NCBI GenBank assembly: GCA_041660385.1
Contig: JBAZWJ010000007.1
Coordinates: forward strand, 55,522-119,521
DNA from: DYJE01 sp041660385
GTDB taxonomy: Bacteria > Desulfobacterota > Desulfobacteria > Desulfobacterales > Desulfolunaceae
Direction of reading: 5' to 3'
DNA: 64,000 nt
The notes under the pieces are model-generated. The model was not told the origin of the DNA. It worked only from the letters and a program-made list of their open reading frames with translations, and ran no database searches. The position numbers were made by a program, and so were the translations under genes. Positions 40,992 through 51,241 of this stretch are shown here, one piece after another. Numbering within the stretch: the stretch's first letter is position 1; each line of letters begins with the position of its first letter.

Positions 40992-42614
40992 TTAATTCAA
41001 CACTGTATCGATAAAGCATCCGCCACCTCCACCGTCCAGGGCACTTTTAAAACCAAGCCCCCCAGAGACAATCATCTCCACATTATCGTCGGTTGTGGAA
41101 TAGTTGATCACTTGGACCACCACTTCATCCACAGAAGAGGCTGAAAAATCATCCACATACAGATATCCGTCATTGCGCCCGTCCAGCACAAACGGTTTCT
41201 CGGTGTAACTGCCATCCATTTTTTTCACCGTAAGAGCAGCCTGAACTTCCGCACCATCTTCTCCGTAAACATCTACTAAAAGCCTCTCCCCTTCAAGATC
41301 ATCCCCAGGGATATACTTGTAATAGGTTGCGGCGAGATGATCCACCCGGGCTGTCACCGTACTGATAAGATGGGAGCTTTCTGAACTGTAATCAAGGATC
41401 TGTCCCTGATTGTTTGAGATGCGGACTTCATCGTAATCATCGGCATCCGGATAAAAACCGGTCTGGCTGTGGTTTTTCATTACGAAATCGGTGAATGCTG
41501 TTTTCAAATCCGAATCAACAGACGAAAGAACAGATGATACAGCAACCATGCCGTCGCTGCTGTACAACAGGTAATCCCAGAGGTCTTCCACCGTTTGATC
41601 TCCCCACATGAGGGTCATGTATTTCAAAAAAATCCATGAGTTGTACCATTGATCATCATCATCTAAAGAAACGTCAGGCATGGCAAAATAGCCATTTGAG
41701 CCGTTCAGATACTGGATATTATCATTCAAGGCCGGATAAACCTTGCTTTCCATCCAGCATGACGTGGCTTCCATGATCCAGATATCAGCATAACTGTTCA
41801 TGCTGAACTGAACCGAGTGATGGAATTCATGGGCAACGGTCACCTGCATCGCTTGTTCGGCAGTCGTGGTGTCAGTTGTAAATTCTTCAAAATCATTATC
41901 AAGAACAATATAAGACGGGGTTGTTCTATCATCTGAAAGATTCATGGTGTAGCCATACAACCCGTCGAAACCACAATTCATCAGATAAACGTCCCGTGTT
42001 CCGTCAACACCGTTGTCAAAAAAAAGTAAGTCTGAAAGGGGGGCTACAAAACCCATATCATCAACGATGGCTGCATAAGTTGTTTCAAAGGCCTGGGCAA
42101 CAGCTGTGACAAACGACTGGGAGGCTGTGTGTACATGTCCGCCGCTGTCCGGTGTGTTGTGGATCACATACCAGAACGTGTATTGTCCCCCGATATGGGG
42201 GTAGTCTTCCACGGAAGGTGTAAAGGTCAACACGGTGTCGGGAAGATAAAAATCAACGTGACTGTTCCAAGGCCAGTTGTTGTTGGATTCGCTTGGCCTT
42301 AACAGAAATCTGTCCACAACAACCCGTGATTCGTTGCTGTAAAACATATAGTTCTGCACCGCTTCCTTGAGAAGCATGGTGAGTGACATAGATGAACCTC
42401 CTGTTGCCAGAGATTCATCCACGGCACTTTTTCCTTTTTTTGTAAAATACGAATCGATAAGGGAGACCACATATTGCTCACGGCTTATGATCCCAGCCTT
42501 ATATGCTATTTCGACACTATCTTTATCTGCCCTGCCTGGTAATCCATAAACCATTGAATGGCTTATCGTGAGAAATAAAACAAAACACATGAATACCCGT
42601 GAAAAACGTTTCAT
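40992..42614 (-). CDS. Secreted zinc metalloprotease, MXAN_6640-like
   Basis: 540 aa. A signal peptide (FSRVFMCFVLFLTISHSMVY) precedes the mature enzyme. The zinc site is H262-E263-F-H-H266 in VAHEFHHSVQF, with WIMEATSCWMES after it offering the third ligand (E282 or E289), as in the MXAN_6640-type family known from Myxococcus. The C-terminus has beta-rich repeats and ends GGGGGCFIDTVLN: the Gly-Cys-Phe-Ile stretch looks like the start of a C-terminal sorting or anchoring signal but lacks the membrane segment and basic tail. Monocistronic; the flavoprotein fusion follows. Confidence 0.75.
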   Translation of the reverse strand: MKRFSRVFMCFVLFLTISHSMVYGLPGRADKDSVEIAYKAGIISREQYVVSLIDSYFTKKGKSAVDESLATGGSSMSLTMLLKEAVQNYMFYSNESRVVVDRFLLRPSESNNNWPWNSHVDFYLPDTVLTFTPSVEDYPHIGGQYTFWYVIHNTPDSGGHVHTASQSFVTAVAQAFETTYAAIVDDMGFVAPLSDLLFFDNGVDGTRDVYLMNCGFDGLYGYTMNLSDDRTTPSYIVLDNDFEEFTTDTTTAEQAMQVTVAHEFHHSVQFSMNSYADIWIMEATSCWMESKVYPALNDNIQYLNGSNGYFAMPDVSLDDDDQWYNSWIFLKYMTLMWGDQTVEDLWDYLLYSSDGMVAVSSVLSSVDSDLKTAFTDFVMKNHSQTGFYPDADDYDEVRISNNQGQILDYSSESSHLISTVTARVDHLAATYYKYIPGDDLEGERLLVDVYGEDGAEVQAALTVKKMDGSYTEKPFVLDGRNDGYLYVDDFSASSVDEVVVQVINYSTTDDNVEMIVSGGLGFKSALDGGGGGCFIDTVLN

Positions 42615-43033
42615 AAACCTTCTCTTTGTTTATATACGATAAGCGACATGAAAAACCTGATTTTCAACGACGAAAAATTCATTCTCATGTGGCTTGTCCG
42701 GTCAGGTTGCGCTGGGATAATCCTGAAGACCAGTATTGATCCGATGAGGTTTGGACTCAATATATTGCAGAATTACTGAGATCTTTCAACGGTTTTTACA
42801 AAATCCACGGATCAAAAAGCTTTGATCGTCATTTCGCAAATCCCGTCTGGACTTTTTCAATACAACATGACAACCGAAGGTCGCGAAAACGACTTCTGGC
42901 TGTACTCTCTTGGGTTTGGTTTTCTTTTTGAGTAAAACAATTCACATGTTCCCCTCATACTGCTCTAACACGAGTCTTCTATTCTCCTTTTAAATTTCGG
43001 ATAAATCAATATAGCACCGACCAAGGAGGACCC

Positions 43034-43456
43034 ATGTTTGAAATCAGAATCCCAGTATCCATGCCACATCCTGACGAACCTTACATGACATTTGAGCAAC
43101 TGACTTATTTCCGAGGTAAACTCCTGTCCTGGAGAGCCGAACTCAGTTTTGATTACCGTAATAGTCTCAAAAAAATGAATGAACCGGATTCAAGACCCAT
43201 TGAGGAAATGGAGCGCAGCGCCCATGCTGTTGACAGAGAAATCGATCTTTACAACCAGACCCGTCTTCACCAGCTCATCCGGCGGATAGACGAGGCACTT
43301 GACCGTATCGAACTTGGAACCTACGGCTACTGCGAAGAAACAGATGAGCCCATCGGCCTTGATCGTCTTGAGGCAAGCCCAGTCGCGTCTTACTGCCTCA
43401 GTGTTCAGGAACAGCTCGAACTCAAGGAGAAAAAATTGAAGGCCAGAATTTATTAG
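43034..43456 (+). CDS. DksA/TraR-family RNA-polymerase-binding protein
   Basis: 140 aa. A coiled coil (residues 18-75: YMTFEQLTYFRGKLLSWRAE and onwards) ends in the acidic tip region typical of DksA, followed by the globular zinc-finger-like domain GTYGYCEETDEPIGLDRLEA and ASYCLSVQEQ. Only two of four cysteines (C96 and C117 approximately) are kept, as in redox-insensitive or Cys-poor DksA paralogues. It probably modulates transcription with ppGpp. AAGGAGG precedes the ATG. The 42615-43033 gap upstream shows nothing recognisable. Confidence 0.85.
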   Translation: MFEIRIPVSMPHPDEPYMTFEQLTYFRGKLLSWRAELSFDYRNSLKKMNEPDSRPIEEMERSAHAVDREIDLYNQTRLHQLIRRIDEALDRIELGTYGYCEETDEPIGLDRLEASPVASYCLSVQEQLELKEKKLKARIY

Positions 43457-43535
43457 GAAGGATCATCGTTCTTAACCAGTCATTCGTGGCTAAAAATATA
43501 CTCAATGCCGTTTCCCTATTGGGTTTAATTTGGAA

Positions 43536-43901
43536 TTACTGTACCGGGGAAACATTACGAACAACATCTTCATAAACCGCATCCACCTTGGCTGCAAGAA
43601 CAAAATCACTTTCAACCAGGCCCTTGATTTTGTGAGTGGTGATTTCCACAATCAGCTTCCCCCATGAAACATGAAGGTCAGGATGGTGATTTTCCTGTTC
43701 GGCCAGATCTCCCACAAGAACGGCAAGGTTCATGGCGTTTTTGAAATTCTTGAAACGAAACACACGTTCAATCCGGGTGTTATCATGTGTCAGGTTCCAG
43801 TCACTGTGGATGTTTTTTTTCATGTCAAGAGACTGTTCTTCAGTAAACGGGATTGCCCCTGCTTCGCAGGGAATGCAGCGTTTTTTCGTAAGAATTTCCA
43901 T
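43536..43901 (-). CDS. Pterin-4a-carbinolamine dehydratase
   Basis: 121 aa from the ATG at 43901 (GAGG 6 nt upstream). The family signature is visible: FRFKNFKNAMNLAVLVGDLA, EQENHHPDLHVSWGKLIVEI and TTHKIKGLVESDFVLAAKVD; the EXHHP motif holds the catalytic histidines. The enzyme dehydrates 4a-hydroxytetrahydropterin. No phenylalanine hydroxylase or other pterin gene is near, so it may have a cofactor-related role. An ATTGG...CTCAATGCCGTTTCC repeat fragment (43501-43515) lies just past its stop. Confidence 0.88.
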   Translation of the reverse strand: MEILTKKRCIPCEAGAIPFTEEQSLDMKKNIHSDWNLTHDNTRIERVFRFKNFKNAMNLAVLVGDLAEQENHHPDLHVSWGKLIVEITTHKIKGLVESDFVLAAKVDAVYEDVVRNVSPVQ

Positions 43902-44205
43902 GGAGGACCTCACTTTTATATTGTACGTTAATGAACTTTAAGAAAGGATTGTAGCATTTATCGGGTTTCGTGTCTCTACCTGACCTATATGCCAAATATT
44001 GAATAATAATAAAATTAATATGTCGCCATCTCAATTGATGTCAAGGATTCGTTGGTTGTCTCACAGGGTAATCGTTTATCATTTATTTTAGAGTCAATAA
44101 TAATAAACGGCAGATTCAAACCAGCATCGCGCAACAGCCCCTCGTTCCGGGGAGAAGCCCTGACTTTACACGATAAATATTACTGAGCAATGAATGAATG
44201 AAAAA

Positions 44206-44400
44206 GAGCGAACACCGAACACCGAATGAAGGATTGTGCCATTTAATATGTGAAAAAGTGATTAAATACATGAATAGGAATCAAATGGTTTGAGTTTTTA
44301 ATTCAAAATTTTTAATAGATGAAATTTTTAGATTGCTTCATGAAAGCGATAGAGGTGGTTCTGCTATTATTCAATGTTCGATGTTCAGTGTTCGATGTTC
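44206..44400. repeat. Short direct repeats of GAACACC and GTTCGATGTTC
   Basis: GCGAACACCGAACACCGAATG near 44208 and TTCAATGTTCGATGTTC then AGTGTTCGATGTTC near 44370-44400 are imperfect tandem copies of a 7-8-nt unit. The 43914-44440 gap otherwise contains no gene. Confidence 0.45.
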
Positions 44401-44443
44401 AAAAATCCTGTCAATCGGCTTTTATTCGTTCTTCATTACAAAA

Positions 44444-44466
44444 GGGGCGGCCAGAAAAGCCGCCCC
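44444..44466 (-). terminator. Rho-independent terminator of gltBD
   Basis: GGGGCGGC / GCCGCCCC, 8-bp stem with a 7-nt loop, followed on the minus strand by TTTTG, 8 nt past the gltD stop. Confidence 0.75.
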
Positions 44467-44473
44467 TCCAATA

Positions 44474-45904
44474 TTATTTTGAATCACCCGCCAAAAAACC
44501 AACAACCCCTTTCGCGGCCTGTTTACCTGAGTAAATTGCAGTGACCACAAGAGACTGGCCATGGGACATATCACCAGCGGAAAACACGCCGCTGGTGTTG
44601 GTCATCATGTTTTCATCCACCTTGATGTTGCCACGATTGTCGGTTTCAAGACCGAAATCCTGAATCAGCGACTCGTTGCCCGGACCGGTAAAGCCCATGG
44701 CCAGAAGAACCATATCGGTTTCGATGTCGAATTCCGAGCCTTTGATCTCTTCGGGCACAAGACGTCCGTCGCGTTTTACCCAGTTCACTTCCACGCAGCG
44801 GATTTTCTTCAGAACTCCGTTTTCACCGGAACATGCTTTGGTGGATACAGACCAGCGCCGCGAACCGCCTTCCTTGTGGGCATGGGATTCTCGCAGCTGC
44901 ATGGGCCACATGGGCCAGGGCGTGCTGTCCGCTCTTTCTTTCGGAGGTTTGGGCAATATTTCAAGCTGAAGCACTTCCCGTGCACCCTGACGAAGCGACG
45001 TCCCAATGCAGTCCGAACCCGTGTCACCACCACCGATCACCACCACTTTCTTGCCGGACGCGTTGATGTTGCAGGACACAGGAATATGTTCACCACCGAT
45101 CCGTTTGTTCTGCTGAGTCAGAAAATCCATGGCAAAGAAAATCCCGGTCAAATTCCGACCCGGAACATCCAGATCTCTGGGTTTACGTGCGCCGCAGGTT
45201 AAAGCAACAGCGTCAAAATGGTTCATCAGATAACGGGTGCTGATATCTTTTCCCACAAGAACATTGGGTTCGAACACGATTCCCTCAGCTTCCATCAGGC
45301 TGATTCTTCGTTCCACCACGCTCTTTTCCAGCTTGAAATCGGGAATGCCGTATCGCAGCAAACCACCCGGTTTGTCCGCTTCATCAAAAACCGTCACGCG
45401 GTATCCGGCCCTGTTGATCATAAGAGCCGCTGCAAGACCCGCAGGTCCTGCACCGATCACCGCCACCTTTTTGTCAAAATAGGATTCCGGCGGCTGGGGT
45501 TTCATCAAGCCTTTTTCAAAAGCCTTTTCAATAATGGCCAGTTCAATCTGCCTGATGATCACGGGGTCGCCGTTCACCGAATCCACGCAGGCCGTTTCGC
45601 AGGGGGCTGGACAGATCCGCCCTGTAAATTCAGGGAAACTGCTGGTGGCAAGAAGAATGGAAAGAGCCTGGTTCCAGTCTCCCCGGTAAACCTGCTCGTT
45701 GAACTCGGGAATGATGTTCAGCAAGGGGCAGCCGTAATCATGGCAGAACGGGATACCGCAATCCATGCATCGTGCCGCCTGATCATAAATATCTTCCTCG
45801 TCGGGCATGTTCTCCACGGCCTTGTAATCTTTGAGCCGTTCTTCCGCATCCCTGTAACCCGGCTCACGCCGTTCAAAATCAAGAAAACCTGTATCTTTAC
45901 CCAT
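44474..45904 (-). CDS. gltD: Glutamate synthase (NADPH) small subunit
   Basis: 476 aa. The N-terminal Fe-S domain is ARCMDCGIPFCHDYGCPLLN and GRICPAPCETACVDSVNGDP. Two dinucleotide folds follow: VAVIGAGPAGLAAALMINRA for FAD and KVVVIGGGDTGSDCIGTSLR for NADPH, with a closing MTNTSGVFSAGDMSHGQSLV. It delivers electrons to GltB for glutamate synthesis from glutamine and 2-oxoglutarate. It overlaps the gltB stop by 8 bp, and a strong terminator follows. Confidence 0.95.
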   Translation of the reverse strand: MGKDTGFLDFERREPGYRDAEERLKDYKAVENMPDEEDIYDQAARCMDCGIPFCHDYGCPLLNIIPEFNEQVYRGDWNQALSILLATSSFPEFTGRICPAPCETACVDSVNGDPVIIRQIELAIIEKAFEKGLMKPQPPESYFDKKVAVIGAGPAGLAAALMINRAGYRVTVFDEADKPGGLLRYGIPDFKLEKSVVERRISLMEAEGIVFEPNVLVGKDISTRYLMNHFDAVALTCGARKPRDLDVPGRNLTGIFFAMDFLTQQNKRIGGEHIPVSCNINASGKKVVVIGGGDTGSDCIGTSLRQGAREVLQLEILPKPPKERADSTPWPMWPMQLRESHAHKEGGSRRWSVSTKACSGENGVLKKIRCVEVNWVKRDGRLVPEEIKGSEFDIETDMVLLAMGFTGPGNESLIQDFGLETDNRGNIKVDENMMTNTSGVFSAGDMSHGQSLVVTAIYSGKQAAKGVVGFLAGDSK

Positions 45905-48900
45905 GCTGAATCTCCTGTCGTTCTGTTTCCACGTCCTCGCGGATCATCTTTCCAAGCACCTTTCTGTATTCCATGGGGAACACCTTTACAAAATTGGGAA
46001 GACGTTCGTCCCAATTATCCAGAATATCCCTGGCCTTGGTGCTTCCCGTGTATTCCGCATAGCGGCCAATCATCCGTTTGAGTTCTTCGGCTTCGTCTTT
46101 ATCCGTGATAAGTTCAAGATCCACCATTTCCAGATTGCAGCGTTGATCAAAACCCTGATCAGGATCGTACACAAAGGCAAGACCGCCGCTCATACCCGCT
46201 GCGAAGTTGATGCCTGTTTCTCCAAGAACAACCACCCGGCCCCCTGTCATATACTCGCAACCGTGGTCCCCCACACCTTCCACAACAGCCAAGGCTCCGC
46301 TGTTCCTGATGGCAAAACGTTCACCAGCCTTGCCGTAAATATAGACCTCACCGGCTGTGGCTCCGTAGAGAAGCACATTTCCGGCGATGATGTTTTCCGA
46401 ACGATCAAAAGTGCATTCGTCCTGGGGTTTCACGATTATTTTTCCGCCTGAAAGCCCTTTGCCCAGATAGTCGTTGGCTTCTCCGGTGAGAATCATCGTG
46501 AGTCCGCGTGCGGCAAACGCACCGAAGCTCTGGCCTGCATAACCGTTGAAACGGCAGACGATGGTGTCTTCGGGAAGACCTTTATCGCCGTATCGTCTGG
46601 CAATTTCGCCGGACAGCATGGTTCCCACGGTTCTCATGCTGTTTTTCACTCTGGCTTCGATTTCAACTTTTTCTTCAGATTCAAGGGCAGCTTTAGCCTG
46701 GACGATCAACGTTTTATCAAACGCATCCTTGATGTCCGATGGCTGAGGCCGTAAGGATCTCCGGGGCACACTTTCATCTCCTGCCCAGGGGTTGTGAAAA
46801 ATCCGTGAAAGATCAATTCCTTTGGTTTTCCAGAATGAAACAGCCGGTTCTGTGACAAGCAGATCAGACCTTCCAATGATCTCGTCCATGCTTTTGAATC
46901 CCAGTTTCGCCAGGATTTCTCTTACCTCTTCCGCCACCATGCGAAGAAAGTTCACCACGTATTCCGGCTTGCCGTTGAACAGTTTTCGCAGTTGTTCGTT
47001 CTGGGTGGCAATACCCACCGGGCAGGTGTTTTTATGGCATTTCCTCATCATCACACAGCCCAGAGTCACCAGAATAGAGGTCGCAAAACCGAATTCCTCT
47101 GCACCGAGTAGCGCGCCTACAACCACGTCACGGCCTGTTTTGATCTGGCCGTCCACCTGAATGCGGATTCTGTCTCTCAGACCGTTCAGAATCAATGTCT
47201 GCTGGGTTTCAGCAAGACCTGTTTCCCAGGGGCCGCCCGCATGTTTGATGGATGACAGGGGCGATGCACCGGTTCCGCCGTCGCTGCCGCTGATCAGAAC
47301 CGCATCGGCATGGGCTTTGGCCACACCTGCCGCAACCGTTCCAACCCCTGCTTCGGACACCAGTTTCACACTGACCATGGCGCTGGTATTTACGTTTTTC
47401 AAATCAAAGATCAACTGGGCCAGATCCTCGATGGAATAAATATCATGGTGAGGCGGCGGAGAAATCAGCGTTACGCCCGGCGTCGAGTGACGAACACGTG
47501 CAATCTCCGCGTTCACTTTATGACCGGGAAGCTGGCCCCCTTCTCCGGGTTTCGCACCCTGAGCGATTTTAATCTGGAGGTCTTTGGCGTTCACCAGATA
47601 TTCGGTGGTCACACCAAACCTGCCGCTGGCGATCTGCTTAATCGCACTGGATTTGCTGTCACCATTTTCAAGGGGGATATAACGAACAGGATCTTCGCCG
47701 CCCTCCCCACTGTTGCTACGCCCACCGATCCGGTTCATGGCAATAGCAATGGCTTCGTGGGCTTCTTTGCTGATGGAGCCGAAGCTCATGGCCCCGGTCA
47801 CAAAGCGTTTCATGATTTCCGTTGCAGGTTCCACATCGTGCAAGGGAACCGCATTGCCGTATTTAAATGTGAAAAGCCCTCGAAGCGTGCTCTGCTTCGT
47901 CCCCTGATCGTTGATCAAGGCCGCATATTCGCGGTAAAAACCATAATCATCCGTCCGAACCGCATTCTGAAGAGCGCTGATGGACCGTGATGTCCAGAGA
48001 TGGCGTTCGCCGTCTTTTCTTAATCTGTAATGGCCGCCCGCCGGAAGAATTCCCCTCTGGCTCTCAGGTTGTTTATAAGCTTCGCTGTGCCTCTGATTTG
48101 CTTCTCTGGCAATTTCATCAAGTCCGATACCGTCAATGACCGATGACGTCCCTGTGAAATACTGATCCACAAGCTGGCGAGAAAGCCCCACCGCCTGGAA
48201 TACCTGGGCGCTCCTGTAGCTTCTGAGGGTTGAAATCCCCATTTTGCTCATGACTTTTAAAAGACCTTTGCACAGGGATTTAATGTAGTTTTCAAGTGAT
48301 TTGGCCACTTCAACCGGTTTGGTCAGACGGTTTTTAATGGCCAGTTCCGCCACGGATTCAAACGCGAGATAGGGGTTTACCGCCGTGGCTCCGTAACCCA
48401 GCAGAAGGGCGATGTGCATCACTTCCCTGGCTTCACCTGTTTCAAGAACAACACCGACACTGGTCCTTTTGCCGATACGGACCAGATGCTTGTTCAGCGC
48501 AGAAGCCGCAAGAAGGGCCGGAATGGGTGCCATGTTTTCAGCCAGATTTTTATCGCTGAGAATCAGAATTCGGCTACCGTTTTCTATGGCTGTTTCCGCT
48601 CTCTGGCAAATCTGAGTCAGGGCATCTTCAAGATCTCTCCCTGTCCCACCTGCGGGAAAACCCATGGAAAGCACAGAACTTCTGAAATCCTGAAATTTCA
48701 AACCCTTCAGCATTTTCAGATCTTCGTTACTCAAAATGGGATGGAGCAGCTTGATCAGACGGCTGTTCTGAGGAATCTCCGACAAGATATTTCCGGGGTT
48801 CCCGATAAACGTCATCAGGGACATCACCAGTTCTTCACGCACAGGATCAATGGGCGGATTGGTGACCTGGGCAAACAACTGCCTGAAATAATTATAGAGA

Positions 48901-50447
48901 AGCTGGTTGTTTTCAGACAACACCGCATGGGGCGCGTCATTACCCATGGACCCCACCGGTTCCTGACCTTCCACAGCCATGGGCCCCAGAATCACATCAA
49001 GATCCTCACGGCTGTAACCGAACAACCGCTGACGTCGCATCAGACTTTCCGAATCCGGTACCACAGGAACCACATCACCGTAAAACCCGCGAAGGATGAT
49101 TCTGTTTTCCTCAACCCAGCGTCTGTAGGGCTGTTTTCTCGCGCAGCGGGATTTGACTTCCCTGTTTTTCATCACCCTTTTTTTCGTAAAATCAACCAGA
49201 AGAATTTCGCCAGGTCGCAACGCTCCTTTTTCAGCCACATTGGACGGATCGATTTCAAGAACGCCCGTCTCTGACCCAAAGACAATCATGCCGTCTTTAG
49301 TAATCGTATACCGCGCAGGACGCAGACCGTTTCTGTCAAGAAGGGCGCCCGTCACCGTACCGTTTGAAAACGCCACAGCCGCCGGGCCGTCCCAGGGTTC
49401 CATCATGCCTGAATGGTAATCGAAAAAACCCCTTAAATCCGGACCCATGGGATATTTCACACCCCAGGCTTCGGGGATCAGCATCAGCATGGAATGGTCC
49501 AGAGCCCTGCCGCCTTTCACCAGAAGCTCCACTGTGTTATCAAGGCTTGAACTGTCGCTGCCCCGTTCACGGATCACCGGAAGAATCTTGGCCATGTCAT
49601 CGCCGAAAAGATCCGATTTCATCACCGCTTCACGTGATTTCATATGGTTCACATTGCCTTTGAGCGTGTTGATTTCACCGTTATGGGCAAGATATCTGAA
49701 TGGCTGGGCCAGTTCCCAGGAAGGAAAGGTGTTGGTGCTGTACCGTTGATGAACCAGAGCCACGGCGCTTGTCATGGTTTCGTCTGAAAGATCCGGGTAA
49801 AACGCCGGAAGCTGGGGAGCCGTGAAAAGACCTTTATATCCAAGGGTCCGGCAGGACAGACTTGAAATATAAAAACAGCCCTCGTCAATGGAGATCCTGT
49901 CCCCTTCTTTTTCCATCAATCGCCTTACTGCGTAAAGCTTCCGCTCAAAGGCATCTCCCGTTAGCCCCTTGCCATCCACAAAAAACTGCATGACCTCCGG
50001 CCGCTTGGCAAGAGCCTGACCACTGATGGCAGAAAGATCGCAGGGAACTTCACGCCAGCCCAGGAAGCCCAAACCTTCATCCTGAACTTTCCTCTCAACA
50101 ATATCCATGCACTGTTTCCGAAGCCCCTCGTTTCTCGGCATAAACACCATTGCCGCTGCATAGGCACCGGCCTCAGGAAGAACAATACCTGCTTCAGGGC
50201 ATACTTTTCTGAAAAATCCGTCGGGAATCTGAATCAGAATCCCGGCTCCGTCACCTGTGGCTTGATCTCCGCCCACTGCGCCGCGATGCATAAGGTTCTT
50301 TAATATTTCCATACCGTTTCTGACCACCGCGTGACTCTTCGTCCCGTCGATAGCCGCTGTGAACCCCACACCGCAACTGTCGTGTTCGTGTGCCGGATGA
50401 TACAATCCCTGAGCTTCCGGATAGGCCGCCCATGTTTTATCGCTCAT
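45897..50447 (-). CDS. gltB: Glutamate synthase large subunit
   Basis: 1516 aa. The N-terminal glutamine amidotransferase (class II) begins with a short propeptide ending before C25 in HEHDSCGVGFTAAIDG, the nucleophile. The central and FMN domains include GAMSFGSISKEAHEAIAIAM, GAKPGEGGQLPGHKVNAEIA and NTCPVGIATQNEQLRK; the [3Fe-4S] ligands lie in CVMMRKCHKNTC. The C-terminal beta-helix (GAFAARGLTMILTGEANDYL) is typical. Full length for the family. I prefer the ATG at 50447 (AAGGA 7 nt upstream) over 50465. Together with gltD it forms the ammonium-assimilation pathway with glutamine synthetase. Confidence 0.95.
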   Translation of the reverse strand: MSDKTWAAYPEAQGLYHPAHEHDSCGVGFTAAIDGTKSHAVVRNGMEILKNLMHRGAVGGDQATGDGAGILIQIPDGFFRKVCPEAGIVLPEAGAYAAAMVFMPRNEGLRKQCMDIVERKVQDEGLGFLGWREVPCDLSAISGQALAKRPEVMQFFVDGKGLTGDAFERKLYAVRRLMEKEGDRISIDEGCFYISSLSCRTLGYKGLFTAPQLPAFYPDLSDETMTSAVALVHQRYSTNTFPSWELAQPFRYLAHNGEINTLKGNVNHMKSREAVMKSDLFGDDMAKILPVIRERGSDSSSLDNTVELLVKGGRALDHSMLMLIPEAWGVKYPMGPDLRGFFDYHSGMMEPWDGPAAVAFSNGTVTGALLDRNGLRPARYTITKDGMIVFGSETGVLEIDPSNVAEKGALRPGEILLVDFTKKRVMKNREVKSRCARKQPYRRWVEENRIILRGFYGDVVPVVPDSESLMRRQRLFGYSREDLDVILGPMAVEGQEPVGSMGNDAPHAVLSENNQLLYNYFRQLFAQVTNPPIDPVREELVMSLMTFIGNPGNILSEIPQNSRLIKLLHPILSNEDLKMLKGLKFQDFRSSVLSMGFPAGGTGRDLEDALTQICQRAETAIENGSRILILSDKNLAENMAPIPALLAASALNKHLVRIGKRTSVGVVLETGEAREVMHIALLLGYGATAVNPYLAFESVAELAIKNRLTKPVEVAKSLENYIKSLCKGLLKVMSKMGISTLRSYRSAQVFQAVGLSRQLVDQYFTGTSSVIDGIGLDEIAREANQRHSEAYKQPESQRGILPAGGHYRLRKDGERHLWTSRSISALQNAVRTDDYGFYREYAALINDQGTKQSTLRGLFTFKYGNAVPLHDVEPATEIMKRFVTGAMSFGSISKEAHEAIAIAMNRIGGRSNSGEGGEDPVRYIPLENGDSKSSAIKQIASGRFGVTTEYLVNAKDLQIKIAQGAKPGEGGQLPGHKVNAEIARVRHSTPGVTLISPPPHHDIYSIEDLAQLIFDLKNVNTSAMVSVKLVSEAGVGTVAAGVAKAHADAVLISGSDGGTGASPLSSIKHAGGPWETGLAETQQTLILNGLRDRIRIQVDGQIKTGRDVVVGALLGAEEFGFATSILVTLGCVMMRKCHKNTCPVGIATQNEQLRKLFNGKPEYVVNFLRMVAEEVREILAKLGFKSMDEIIGRSDLLVTEPAVSFWKTKGIDLSRIFHNPWAGDESVPRRSLRPQPSDIKDAFDKTLIVQAKAALESEEKVEIEARVKNSMRTVGTMLSGEIARRYGDKGLPEDTIVCRFNGYAGQSFGAFAARGLTMILTGEANDYLGKGLSGGKIIVKPQDECTFDRSENIIAGNVLLYGATAGEVYIYGKAGERFAIRNSGALAVVEGVGDHGCEYMTGGRVVVLGETGINFAAGMSGGLAFVYDPDQGFDQRCNLEMVDLELITDKDEAEELKRMIGRYAEYTGSTKARDILDNWDERLPNFVKVFPMEYRKVLGKMIREDVETERQEIQHG

Positions 50448-50763
50448 TTTTTTGTCCTTAATCATATTGTCAGATCCTTTTTGATTCCATTCCCGGCATC
50501 AACGCACCATGCCCGGATAACCAAAAAAACGGATAAACCGTCCCCAATAACGCAACCTTTTCCACTGATATTTCAGGAAAAGACAGAACCGGGGAACTTA
50601 CATTAAATCATCATGAAAAAAAAGAATTTTTTACGAAGAAATTATCCAAACCCCATAACTGCTTGACGTTTTTTATATGCGGCCGGGTAGAAAGAGAACG
50701 GAAACCATTAATCGAAAGCAACTCATTCCATACTGCAATCAAAATAACTATAAAGACAGACAA

Positions 50764-50790
50764 CCCGTAGCGGCGGGTTTCAAACCCACC
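50764..50790. repeat. REP-like palindrome
   Basis: CCCGTAGCGGCGGGTTTC followed by AAACCCACC, a degenerate copy of the GTAGGGGCGGGTT family. The 50466-51069 stretch upstream of the methyltransferase contains this and otherwise nothing recognisable. Confidence 0.5.
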
Positions 50791-51069
50791 TGGTGATTAT
50801 GCCACAATAAATTCAAATCGTAATAAAACAAGATTCAAACCACCCTCTCAAACATTATTAGTTCACTATAACGTATCCTAAAACGGATTAAAAGCCATGA
50901 TCCACATTCAAATCAAACAGCACACCCCTTTAACATCTCCCGACCCATTTCTTGTTCTAAAAGTTTAATCAAATATATGCGGCGAAATAAAAATATTTTC
51001 ATAACAGAACCGATTTTATCATGACAACTCGTCTGATTTGATGTTGATAATATCTGTCTATGGGATTAT

Positions 51070-51192
51070 TCTCAATGCCGTTTCATTAAGATTTTTTTTG
51101 TAGGGGCGGGTTCTTAACCCGCCCGGAATTTTGCGGCGGATCAGGGCGGGTTTGGAACCTGCCCCTACGGCCTTAAAGAAACGGCATTGAGA
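51070..51192. repeat. Composite MITE-like element, copy 1
   Basis: Terminal inverted repeats TCTCAATGCCGTTTC (51070-51084) and GAAACGGCATTGAGA (51178-51192) enclose a core (51100-51170): GTAGGGGCGGGTTC...AACCCGCCCGGAA, then CGGATCA, then GGGTTTGGAACCTGCCCCTACGG in two parts. The core recurs in the same orientation at 52329-52406. Confidence 0.65.
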
Positions 51193-51241
51193 TTATTCTC
51201 TGGAAATGAATTCATCTCAACCTAAATAATGGAGCATCATC

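Noticed and set aside
43034..43456. DksA-like gene as a degraded pseudogene because two Cys are missing
   Set aside because: The frame is complete, and Cys-poor DksA paralogues are known to be functional.
44206..44400. CRISPR array in the GAACACC / GTTCGATG repeats
   Set aside because: The units are only 7-8 nt, nearly contiguous, and have no spacers.
46546..50433. Long plus-strand ORFs opposite gltB
   Set aside because: They are shadows of a well-conserved 1516-codon gene; none has a ribosome site or known motif.
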